The notes below the pieces were generated by a model. It worked only from the letters and a program-made list of their open reading frames with translations, was not told the origin of the DNA and did no database searches. Made by a program: the position numbers and the translations under genes. A stretch of DNA of 47,961 nucleotides from DAOUCV01 sp034432095 (GTDB taxonomy: Bacteria > Chloroflexota > Dehalococcoidia > Dehalococcoidales > UBA2162): positions 1 through 47,961 of the forward strand of contig DAOUCV010000069.1 of the NCBI GenBank assembly GCA_034432095.1, given 5' to 3'. This document shows positions 41,605-47,961 of the stretch, piece after piece (within the stretch, counting starts at the first letter, position 1; the number at the start of each line of letters is the position of its first letter).

Positions 41605-41712
41605 AAGGTGGTAGGAACTCCCGAATAGAGCCGAGGAGAGGAGACCCAACCACCTTAACCGGAAGTTAAAAAAGTCTATCACGGTTGACAGGAAGCTGTC
41701 AATCACTAAAAG
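41605..41712 (+). promoter_or_regulatory. Leader/control region of the secreted-protein cluster
   Basis: AAGGTGGT (41605-41612) and ACCACCTT (41649-41656) form an 8-bp stem around a ~36-nt interior. Downstream, TTGACA-GGAAGC-TGTCAA (41685-41702) is a perfect dyad whose left arm is also a -35 sequence, with a possible -10 TAAAAG 16 bp further (41707-41712). A regulator binding the dyad would cover the promoter. Confidence 0.4.
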
Positions 41713-41730
41713 AAAGGAGAAAAAGAAAAA

Positions 41731-42462
41731 ATGGTAAAAGTTATCTACGGAGAGCATAGTCGGCAGGCTGAACTGGCAGGCAAGACGGTAGCTGAGGTGC
41801 GGGAGATGTTTGAGGCGGAGTTCGACCTGTCCGACCGTGCTCAGGCAAACCTCAATGGACAATGGCTGAAGAAGAGGCTGGAGGCTGAGACCGTACTCTA
41901 TGATGATGACGAACTCTACTTTGAGGAGAGGAGCCGGAGAGGTCTGGTCTTGCTGGGGGCTTTCCTGCTCACCCTAGCCATCACCGGCGGCTTGTTTGCC
42001 TATACCCAGCTTATAGAGACGGTAACTATTGGTGTCACGGCTGCTGGCACTGACTTCGCCAATGTGACGGCGAATAACACTCCATCGGTTGATTACACAG
42101 TGCTGGGCAGACACAGAGGCACAATAGACCCGAACCAACTGTTCGATATAAGCACGGCTCCTGACAGTCCTGACATCGAGGTGCAGGTTTACCTCAGCAA
42201 CATAGACGAGCTGCAGCAGGACTATTCATTCTGGATGATGAGATTGCGCTTTGTGGACAGCAGCAACGTCTCGAAGGACATGGACGGCGTCACCCAAGTT
42301 CTCAGCCTGGACAACCCGGTGGTTACCTTTACTTGTGAGCAGCCGCCACCTTATGTATACTATGTTTCAAATAACGGTGGCAGCTACCGGGCATTTCCAA
42401 GTGCGTGGGTGAACGGCGCTTCCCCCTTGATCTACTGCAGAGTGGTACAGCGTGCACCTTAA
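41731..42462 (+). CDS. Ubiquitin-like domain + membrane segment + SipW-substrate-like extracellular domain
   Basis: A 243-residue protein of three parts. Residues 1-68 look like a beta-grasp/ubiquitin-like (ThiS/Ubl) domain: hairpin VKVIYGEHSRQAELAG, helix TVAEVREMFEAEF, then NGQWLKKRLEAETVLYDDDELYF. A membrane or signal segment follows at 71-90 (GLVLLGAFLLTLAITGGLFA). The exported part starts TQLIETVTIGVTAAGTDFANVTAN, which parallels the start of the next gene's mature protein (TTATATIGVTAVESDFATVTAN). The exported domain resembles TasA/camelysin-type SipW substrates. If a signal peptidase cuts after the membrane segment, the Ubl domain stays inside. I recognise no described family with this architecture. 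Confidence 0.8.
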   Translation: MVKVIYGEHSRQAELAGKTVAEVREMFEAEFDLSDRAQANLNGQWLKKRLEAETVLYDDDELYFEERSRRGLVLLGAFLLTLAITGGLFAYTQLIETVTIGVTAAGTDFANVTANNTPSVDYTVLGRHRGTIDPNQLFDISTAPDSPDIEVQVYLSNIDELQQDYSFWMMRLRFVDSSNVSKDMDGVTQVLSLDNPVVTFTCEQPPPYVYYVSNNGGSYRAFPSAWVNGASPLIYCRVVQRAP

Positions 42463-42487
42463 TAGCCTGATGGCTGGTTGACGGCGC

Positions 42488-42523
42488 TGCCGCCTGAAAG
42501 GCGGGAGCCCCTCCAAATCGGAG
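42488..42523 (+). promoter_or_regulatory. Hairpin pair in the leader before the second secreted-protein gene
   Basis: CCGCCT-GAA-AGGCGG (42490-42504) is a tight 6-bp hairpin, followed by CTCC-AAATC-GGAG (42511-42523). They lie in the 135-bp gap between two secreted-protein genes; AGGAGG follows further down before the ATG. They could stabilise or attenuate the mRNA. Confidence 0.35.
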
Positions 42524-42597
42524 CAGAGACATAGACAAGCGAAAGACTGAAAACAAGGGAATAGCGAGAGTTTGAAGGGAGAGTAAGGAGGAAGAAG

Positions 42598-43125
42598 ATG
42601 AAGAAATTTTTCATTATAGCCATAGGGGTAGTGCTGGCGGCAACCGGTGGGGTGTTTGCCTCTACCTATACCACCGCCACCGCCACTATTGGCGTCACGG
42701 CGGTAGAGTCGGACTTTGCCACTGTAACCGCAAATCTAACGGCGGCGGCACCAACCGTCTTCGGCAACTCCGGCGGTACCTGGTCGGCAGGCACTCTATT
42801 CACGGTGAGCCCGGACCCCAACTATACCGGTGACCTAGTAATAAAGGCTTACCTGGTCAATACCGGGGCACTGTCTCGGTATTACGAGCACCTTAATATG
42901 GAGCTACAGTTCCTGGACAGCACCAATGCCACCGCTGACGAGCAGGGCATCAGCCAGGTTATCACCCTGGATAACGCACAGGCTACCTTCACCTGGGCTA
43001 ATGGTACTGGCAGCGCACCGTACAGGGTTCAGCTCCTCGGGGGCGGCTACCGCCTGCACCCGTGGAAGTCAATGAGCGGCGGCAGCGTCCAACCCCAGCT
43101 ATGGCTGGAGATTGTACAGCGGTAG
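42598..43125 (+). CDS. Secreted SipW-substrate-like (TasA/camelysin-type) protein
   Basis: A 175-residue protein with signal peptide MKKFFIIAIGVVLAATGGVFA and mature start STYTTATATIGVTAVESDFATVTAN. It is a single beta-rich domain: GTLFTVSPDPNYTGDLVIKAYLVNTGALSRYYEHLNMELQF, then ITLDNAQATFTW, and the end WLEIVQR. It shares the short core and the final V(I/T)(P/Q)R-type ending with its neighbours. It is likely a minimal fibre or surface subunit. AGGAGG lies 6 bp before the ATG. Confidence 0.82.
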   Translation: MKKFFIIAIGVVLAATGGVFASTYTTATATIGVTAVESDFATVTANLTAAAPTVFGNSGGTWSAGTLFTVSPDPNYTGDLVIKAYLVNTGALSRYYEHLNMELQFLDSTNATADEQGISQVITLDNAQATFTWANGTGSAPYRVQLLGGGYRLHPWKSMSGGSVQPQLWLEIVQR

Positions 43126-43169
43126 CCCGTTACTTAAAGCCGGTAGACCATCAGAGGTAGGAAAGTAAG

Positions 43170-45086
43170 GTGAAAAAGAAGTCCTATTTGCTGTTAGCTC
43201 TTATTATGGCACTGCTTTTCACCAGTGGCGCATTTGCCTTTACCTGGAGCACCGCTGGAGCGACCATACCTGTTGCCCAGCCCTCTGGAAATGTGTTTAC
43301 CTGCACGGCTGCATCACCTCAGCCTGATTGGGGTTCGGTCCTGAATGACCTGATAACAGAGAACAAGACCTGCGGTGAGACCCCCATAGGTAAACTGTTC
43401 AATATAAGCCCCGATACGGGGTATGGCGGCGATGTGATTGCCAAGGTCTACCTGGCTAATACGGGCAACCTATCCAGAGCCTATTCATACCTGAATATGA
43501 AGCTATACCTCGCCGGTTCGGTTGAGGCTGGTCAGACTCCCGACTACCGGCTGCTGACTTTACAAAACGCGGGAGCCGCCTTTACTCTGGAGGACATTGT
43601 GCCGGCTTCAGGTTCCTGGACGGAAACAACCCAGGCTGATTTCGCCGATAGCACCCTCAACCAGGTTGATGTCAACACCAGCCCCGGCGATGTTATCCTG
43701 GCTAAATATACGGACAATGTGACCGATACCTTTAACGACACCTCCAAGATTGCCTCTTCAGCCAATGTTACCGTCAGCGGTGGGCAGGTCAGACTGGATA
43801 CCTATGGTACTCCGGCGACGGAGACCCTGAGACCCAATGGTACCGGGGATGAGACGGGCATTGCAAACCAGTACCCGACTTCGGGAGCGCACTGGGACAA
43901 GGTGGATGAAGCTGTCTCTGATGGCGACAGCACCTACGTCTGGACGAGCAGCTCGCCCGGTTGGCAGGAGGACTTATATACGGCGACTGACCACATCGCC
44001 GGCTCCGGCACGATAAATTATGTCAGGGTCTACGCCGTGGCAAGGTCTACGACTTCAGACCAATTCAGAAGGAGCCTCTACCTGCACATCAAGACCAACG
44101 GAGTGGAATACAATGGTCCGGCACCAGAATCTGCGTACTTCATAACTAATTCCTATGCCAGCTATTCATACCAGTGGGATAATAACCCCAACACCGGTCA
44201 AGCCTGGACCTGGAGTGAGATAGACGCCCTGCAGATTGGCGTCGGCATCAGAAGGCAGGGTGGAACCGGTGCTCAGACCCGGGTTACCCAGGTATATGTG
44301 GAGGTTGGTTATACCTTCTATAACTACTATCCAACAGGGACAATCACTTCAGTCAATCTATTATCCGGCGAGACGGTTGTCGGCATAAATAGTTTTTACT
44401 ACTACGCCTCGGCAATTCCTTCGGGGACCAGCCTGAAGGTCCAGTTCTCCCAGGATGGCACCAACTGGTACAACTCATCAGGCACTCTTAACGGCTGGGA
44501 CACCCTTTCTCAGGGAATGAATACCATAAGTCTCTCCAGCCTGGGCTGGACTGGCTCAGACTTCTATTACCGGATGCTGTTTACCTCTGATGGGAGTGCG
44601 ACGCCGGTCCTGGACGAGATAGCGGTGATATTCTGGGCATACTATACCTCGGGCGACCTGATTTCTTCATCCCACGATAACGGCTACGACCTGGACTGGC
44701 ATTGGGATACTATTTCCTTTACGGTAACCGAGCCGTCAGGGACGGATATCAAGTTTCAGATACGGACAGCCGCTACCGAAGCGGAGCTAAGCTCGGCTAC
44801 CTGGTATGGTCCGACGAGTACCACCGATTACTACCAGACAAGCGGCACCGCTATCAACCCGGTCCATAATGGTGACCGCTGGATTCAGTACCGGGCATAC
44901 TTCTCCGGACCGGGCACCGATACGCCGATATTTAGCGATATCACTATAACCTATCATGCGCTGACCGCGGTTTATACCATTGAGGTTGTCGGCGGCGGTT
45001 ACTGCCTGGTCTCCGATAACATCTCGGACTGGGGTGAGGGGTGGACAACGGTACCGGAGTTCTACTGTGATGTCATTCCAAGGTAA
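43170..45086 (+). CDS. Large secreted surface protein, SipW-substrate scaffold with inserted modules
   Basis: A 638-residue protein with signal peptide (MKKKSYLLLALIMALLFTSG, mature near FTWSTAGATI). The scaffold PDWGSVL...LFNISPDTGYGGDVIAKVYLANTGNLSRAY runs to about 140 and resumes at the C-terminus (TIEVVGGGYCLVSDNISDW...FYCDVIPR). Between these lie a jelly-roll-like module (about 215-388, with HWDKVDEAVSDGDSTYVW and NTGQAWTWSEIDALQIGVG) and a second beta-rich stretch (about 390-600) resembling sugar-binding or sandwich domains. Start is GTG at 43170 behind AGGAAAG. No enzyme motif is seen; a structural or adhesive role is inferred. Confidence 0.78.
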   Translation: MKKKSYLLLALIMALLFTSGAFAFTWSTAGATIPVAQPSGNVFTCTAASPQPDWGSVLNDLITENKTCGETPIGKLFNISPDTGYGGDVIAKVYLANTGNLSRAYSYLNMKLYLAGSVEAGQTPDYRLLTLQNAGAAFTLEDIVPASGSWTETTQADFADSTLNQVDVNTSPGDVILAKYTDNVTDTFNDTSKIASSANVTVSGGQVRLDTYGTPATETLRPNGTGDETGIANQYPTSGAHWDKVDEAVSDGDSTYVWTSSSPGWQEDLYTATDHIAGSGTINYVRVYAVARSTTSDQFRRSLYLHIKTNGVEYNGPAPESAYFITNSYASYSYQWDNNPNTGQAWTWSEIDALQIGVGIRRQGGTGAQTRVTQVYVEVGYTFYNYYPTGTITSVNLLSGETVVGINSFYYYASAIPSGTSLKVQFSQDGTNWYNSSGTLNGWDTLSQGMNTISLSSLGWTGSDFYYRMLFTSDGSATPVLDEIAVIFWAYYTSGDLISSSHDNGYDLDWHWDTISFTVTEPSGTDIKFQIRTAATEAELSSATWYGPTSTTDYYQTSGTAINPVHNGDRWIQYRAYFSGPGTDTPIFSDITITYHALTAVYTIEVVGGGYCLVSDNISDWGEGWTTVPEFYCDVIPR

Positions 45087-45092
45087 TCTACG

Positions 45093-46142
45093 ATGGTGAA
45101 AAACAGGTTCAAATTATATTTAATTATCGCTTTCCTGCTGACCCTGGTGCTCAGCAGCGGGGCATACGCCCGCGCTTTCCGTACTGCCACAGAAACAATT
45201 AACATTGCGGAACCGACCGGAGATGTAGCCACTTCCAACGCCACCGCCACCCAGCCTGATTGGGGCTCCGTTCTAATACCAGCAGCTGATACGGAAATCT
45301 TCAGACCAGATGTGGCTGGTGATGAAACTAACATCTCAGAGCAGTATCCAGTAACAGGAGAGCACTGGGACAAGGTGGACGAAGAGACTTCCGACGGTGA
45401 TGACACCTATGTCTCATCCAACAGCACCGGGTGGCAGGAAGACTTATATAACATCAATGACCATTCCACTCAAACGGTGGGTGGAACGATAGATTATGTC
45501 AGAGTTTACATGGTATGCCGGGCAACAACCGCTAATGTAACACAGACCAGCGCCTATATCCATATCAAGACTAACGGCGTGGTATACAACGGTAGTGAAC
45601 AAGCCCTGAGCACCGATTACGTTGCCTATTCATACCAGTGGAACAATAACCCACAAACGGGTCAAGCCTGGACATGGAACGAAATAGATGAACTGCAAAT
45701 TGGGGTTGGGCTCAGGCAACCGAACGCTGATGAGTATACACGGTGCACCCAGGTCTATGTTGAAGTCGCTTTTGAAGCCCCTCCGCTCACTGGCAATACG
45801 CCGACCGGCGACCTGTTTATCGTTACCCCTAATGATGACTATACCGGTGACCTGGCAGTCAAGGTCTACCTGCTCAATAGCGGTAACCTGACCAGAGCCT
45901 ACCAGCAGCTTAATATGAATCTATACCTTGAAGGCTCGGTTGAGGCGGGGCAGATACCCAACTACCGGGTGCTCACTATAGAGAATGGAGTGGCTACCTT
46001 CAAGATTGAAGGCGGTGGTAATGGTGACCATGTCCTTTCGGTGATAGGCGGGAATTATACTCTGACCTCAAGGGAAATCTCGGAATGGGAGCAGGACTGG
46101 GCGGTCGCCCCGGACCTGTACTGTGAGGTCACCCAGAGGTGA
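45093..46142 (+). CDS. Secreted surface protein, same scaffold with the module at a different loop
   Basis: A 349-residue protein with signal peptide (KLYLIIAFLLTLVLSSGAYA, mature near RAFRTATETI). PDWGSVL is followed directly by the ~165-residue module (EQYPVTGEHWDKVDEETSDGD, NPQTGQAWTWNEIDELQIGVG, TQVYVEVAF). The scaffold then resumes at GDLFIVTPNDDYTGDLAVKVYLLNSGNLTRAY and ends at LYCEVTQR. The module matches that of the 638-residue neighbour, but there it sits near the end of the scaffold. It starts 6 bp after the previous stop. Confidence 0.8.
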   Translation: MVKNRFKLYLIIAFLLTLVLSSGAYARAFRTATETINIAEPTGDVATSNATATQPDWGSVLIPAADTEIFRPDVAGDETNISEQYPVTGEHWDKVDEETSDGDDTYVSSNSTGWQEDLYNINDHSTQTVGGTIDYVRVYMVCRATTANVTQTSAYIHIKTNGVVYNGSEQALSTDYVAYSYQWNNNPQTGQAWTWNEIDELQIGVGLRQPNADEYTRCTQVYVEVAFEAPPLTGNTPTGDLFIVTPNDDYTGDLAVKVYLLNSGNLTRAYQQLNMNLYLEGSVEAGQIPNYRVLTIENGVATFKIEGGGNGDHVLSVIGGNYTLTSREISEWEQDWAVAPDLYCEVTQR

Positions 46143-46155
46143 TGAAGGGGGATTA

Positions 46156-46194
46156 ATGGACAATCTTGCTCTGAGGTATTATGATAAGGCTTAG
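46156..46194 (+). other. Possible 12-residue leader frame overlapping the signal peptidase start
   Basis: ATG GAC AAT CTT encodes MDNLALRYYDKA and stops at 46192-46194, overlapping the signal-peptidase ATG at 46181 in another frame. It has a better ribosome-binding site (AAGGGGG, 5 bp) than the peptidase gene itself, so translational coupling is possible. It may equally be chance. Confidence 0.3.
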
Positions 46195-47164
46195 ATTAAG
46201 AATGGAACGAGCAGTAGCACGGATAGTCATCATAGCTACCTATATTGTCCGTTTCTTCTCCATTAGATGGGTGAAGAAAGCGGTGACACTGGTGGCTATC
46301 ATCGTTGCCTGTGTAACTGGCTTCCTCTCAATCAGAGGGACGATGCCGTTTATTCCTGTTTTGGGCGTCAGTATGGAGCCAGTACTTCATGCTGGAGACC
46401 TGATTCTGATTAAGGAAATATCACCTTCTGATGTCAGGGTGGGTGATATCATCGTTTTCACTATCCCCCGGGCAGTCCGGGAGTATTACAACTACCCGCC
46501 GGTAGTAGCTCACCGGGTGAAAGAAGTTCGCCAGTCGGAGGGTGGGGTAGCCTTCCGCACCAAGGGCGATAATAGCGGGGAAGACCTCTTTACGGTGAGA
46601 CCTCAAGACTTACGGGGTCGGGTAGGTAAACAGATTCGCTATCTTGGCTTTCCTCTCCTCTTCTTTCAGAGCCAGCAGGGGCTAATCTTCATAGTTGCTG
46701 CTCTCTCGCTTCTTGCTTTGTATCTCTATAGTGATGAGATTAGCCGGGGCAGGCGGAAACTGCACCGTGGCATCTTCGCCCCAGTCATTGAAGAAAACCA
46801 GCGCACCAGCCGGGCTCTGGAGCGGAGGATAAAGACCACAGAGAATGTGATGGCTTCTACGCAGCAAGCCTTAAACAGCTTTGCCTCAGCCATAGCGGAG
46901 TATGCTGAACACCTCAAGAGTCACTCCAGTGCTATCCGGGGCTTGAGTGAAGCCTCTCAGGAGCTCAGGAAGGGTGCCGCCGAACAGAATAAGGTTCTAG
47001 CCCGTCTGGTGGAAACTATGGAGGAGATGAGGTCTAAGCCCCGAGTAGAAGAAATGGCGCCCAAGGAGGAGATAGAGCCGGAGGTGGAGGTTCGGTTCCC
47101 TCCTGGCTGTGTCAGGAGCCGTCGCAAGGGTACTGAAGACAGGGAGACATTTAAGGTAAACTAA
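46181..47164 (+). CDS. SipW/ER-type signal peptidase I with C-terminal coiled coil
   Basis: A 327-residue membrane protease. Nucleophile Ser64 is in LGVSMEPVLHAGDLILIK and His111 in PPVVAHRVKEV; Asp130 in RTKGDNSGED completes a Ser-His-Asp arrangement. His in place of the bacterial Lys marks the archaeal/ER/SipW class. Membrane segments lie at about 34-52 and 166-184. The last ~140 residues are predicted cytoplasmic, with a long heptad-like stretch (about 205-295, ENQRTSRALERRIKTTENVM onward) ending in a charged tail; this is unusual for the family. It follows four genes whose products look like its substrates. Confidence 0.9.
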   Translation: MIRLRLRMERAVARIVIIATYIVRFFSIRWVKKAVTLVAIIVACVTGFLSIRGTMPFIPVLGVSMEPVLHAGDLILIKEISPSDVRVGDIIVFTIPRAVREYYNYPPVVAHRVKEVRQSEGGVAFRTKGDNSGEDLFTVRPQDLRGRVGKQIRYLGFPLLFFQSQQGLIFIVAALSLLALYLYSDEISRGRRKLHRGIFAPVIEENQRTSRALERRIKTTENVMASTQQALNSFASAIAEYAEHLKSHSSAIRGLSEASQELRKGAAEQNKVLARLVETMEEMRSKPRVEEMAPKEEIEPEVEVRFPPGCVRSRRKGTEDRETFKVN

Positions 47165-47217
47165 GAAAACTCGCCCTACAGTCTGCTATTACAGAGTTAG
47201 GCAGAGGGCTAGGTAGA

Positions 47218-47961
47218 GTGTTATTATTAATATTGGTTTTTATATTGCTGGGCTTATTTATGGGCAGTTTTATTAATGTGTGCATAGACAGGTTGCCTCG
47301 GGGGCAATCTATCATTAGCCCCCCGTCTCACTGCGCTGCCTGCAATCACAAGCTGGGCGTTCCTGACCTGGTCCCCCTGTTTAGCTATATCTGGCTGCGC
47401 GGTCGGTGCCGCTATTGTCAGGCTCCCATACCGCTCAGGCTGCCGGTAGTAGAAGGAGTGACCGCCCTACTGTTTGCTTTACTCTACTGGAAGTTCGGGC
47501 TTGGACTTGAACTGGGCATATCTCTTATCTACGTCAGTCTGCTAACTATCATTTTTGTGATTGACCTGGAAAACCAGCTGGTGCTCAACAAGGTCATCTA
47601 CCCTGGTATGGCTCTCGCCTTTATCTTTTCCTTTTTCTGGTCAGGGGTTAACCCCTTTTCCTACCCGTGGCTAAAGATTGGCGTAGAAAGCGCGCTGCTG
47701 GGTGGAGTACTGGGGCTGGCGATGATGGCGCTACCCCTTATCGTCTATCCCCGAGGGATAGGGCTGGGGGATGTCAAGCTGGGGGCGTTGGTGGGACTGA
47801 TGACTGGTTATCCTTTGGTGTTCGTGGCAGTATTCCTTTCGTGGATAGGCGGCGGGCTGATAGCCGCCGTGTTACTGGCTCTCAAGATAAAGGGGCGTAA
47901 AGACCCTATACCATCGGCTACTTTCCTGGTAGTAGCCGCTATGGTTACCCTGCTCTGGGGT
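47218..47961 (+). CDS. Prepilin peptidase (A24 family), runs off right edge
   Basis: The frame from GTG at 47218 stays open for 248 codons to the window edge. It begins MLLLILVFILLGLFMGSFIN and has the N-terminal cytoplasmic zinc region Cys39, Cys42, Cys64, Cys67 (CAACNH...CRYC). The catalytic Asp residues are Asp116 (IDLENQ) and Asp185 in GLGDVKLGA, with membrane segments throughout. It cleaves and N-methylates type IV prepilins, suggesting pilus genes lie beyond the edge. The SipW-type cluster directly upstream makes two different secretion-maturation proteases adjacent. Confidence 0.93.
   Translation, partial: MLLLILVFILLGLFMGSFINVCIDRLPRGQSIISPPSHCAACNHKLGVPDLVPLFSYIWLRGRCRYCQAPIPLRLPVVEGVTALLFALLYWKFGLGLELGISLIYVSLLTIIFVIDLENQLVLNKVIYPGMALAFIFSFFWSGVNPFSYPWLKIGVESALLGGVLGLAMMALPLIVYPRGIGLGDVKLGALVGLMTGYPLVFVAVFLSWIGGGLIAAVLLALKIKGRKDPIPSATFLVVAAMVTLLWG

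Noticed and set aside
1..47961. CRISPR array or complete insertion sequence
   Set aside because: No regularly spaced direct repeats and no transposase frame were seen; the repeats present are palindromic and irregularly spaced.

Overview
The window reads as a bacterial chromosome segment, most likely from the phylum Chloroflexi (class Dehalococcoidia or a relative). I infer this from the combination of corrinoid-centred one-carbon genes, uroporphyrinogen-decarboxylase-family methyltransferase paralogs, a cytoplasmic-looking molybdopterin enzyme, SipW-type secretion, and many dispersed purine/pyrimidine-rich palindromic repeats between genes. This is inference from gene content and family resemblance; no database was searched.

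Layout. (1) 1-513: the N-terminal part of a tyrosine recombinase runs off the left edge and abuts the 3' end of tRNA-Arg(TCT), so the left edge is probably the end of an integrated element. (2) 0.6-6.8 kb: a plus-strand housekeeping run dxs-pgk-apgM-tpiA-miaA. (3) 6.8-10.1 kb: a minus-strand pantothenate operon (Rossmann/DUF2520 protein, panD, panB, panC) with a near-consensus promoter and a ~140-nt structured leader ending in a terminator-like hairpin. (4) 10.2-16.5 kb, minus strand: mtnP; ABC-2 exporter plus mtnA; a DUF1385 membrane protein; rpmE-rpmA-rplU. (5) 16.6-21.1 kb: hisI, hisA, trpS, a gamma-carbonic-anhydrase-like protein and argS. In this stretch rplU, hisA and probably argS appear to start at ATT or ATA codons placed behind good Shine-Dalgarno sequences. 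(6) 21.5-24.2 kb: a ketopantoate-reductase-family gene and three small redox or accessory genes.

(7) 24.3-33.0 kb: a corrinoid methyl-transfer cluster. It has four URO-D-family methyltransferase paralogs, a B12-binding shuttle protein, a ferredoxin/ASKHA reductive activator and a methyltetrahydrofolate methyltransferase. Together these could take methyl groups from unknown methylated (perhaps methoxylated) compounds to tetrahydrofolate. (8) 33.0-36.5 kb: an L-2-hydroxyglutarate-oxidase-like flavoprotein, a DAHP synthase and an aminotransferase. (9) 36.5-40.6 kb: an unassigned structured region, a molybdopterin oxidoreductase with a small Fe-S partner, and a PEBP-like lipoprotein.

(10) 40.7-48.0 kb: a surface-structure cluster. 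A response regulator lacking its phospho-acceptor Asp is followed by four secreted proteins of a SipW-substrate (TasA/camelysin-like) type, a SipW/ER-type signal peptidase with a long coiled-coil tail, and a prepilin peptidase running off the right edge. One secreted protein carries a ubiquitin-like domain on the cytoplasmic side, and two others carry the same inserted module at different points of a shared scaffold. This cluster and the methyl-transfer cluster are the best candidates for undescribed biology.

No rRNA operon, CRISPR array or complete insertion sequence was seen. Short dispersed repeats with imperfect terminal inverted repeats (MITE-like) fill several intergenic gaps.
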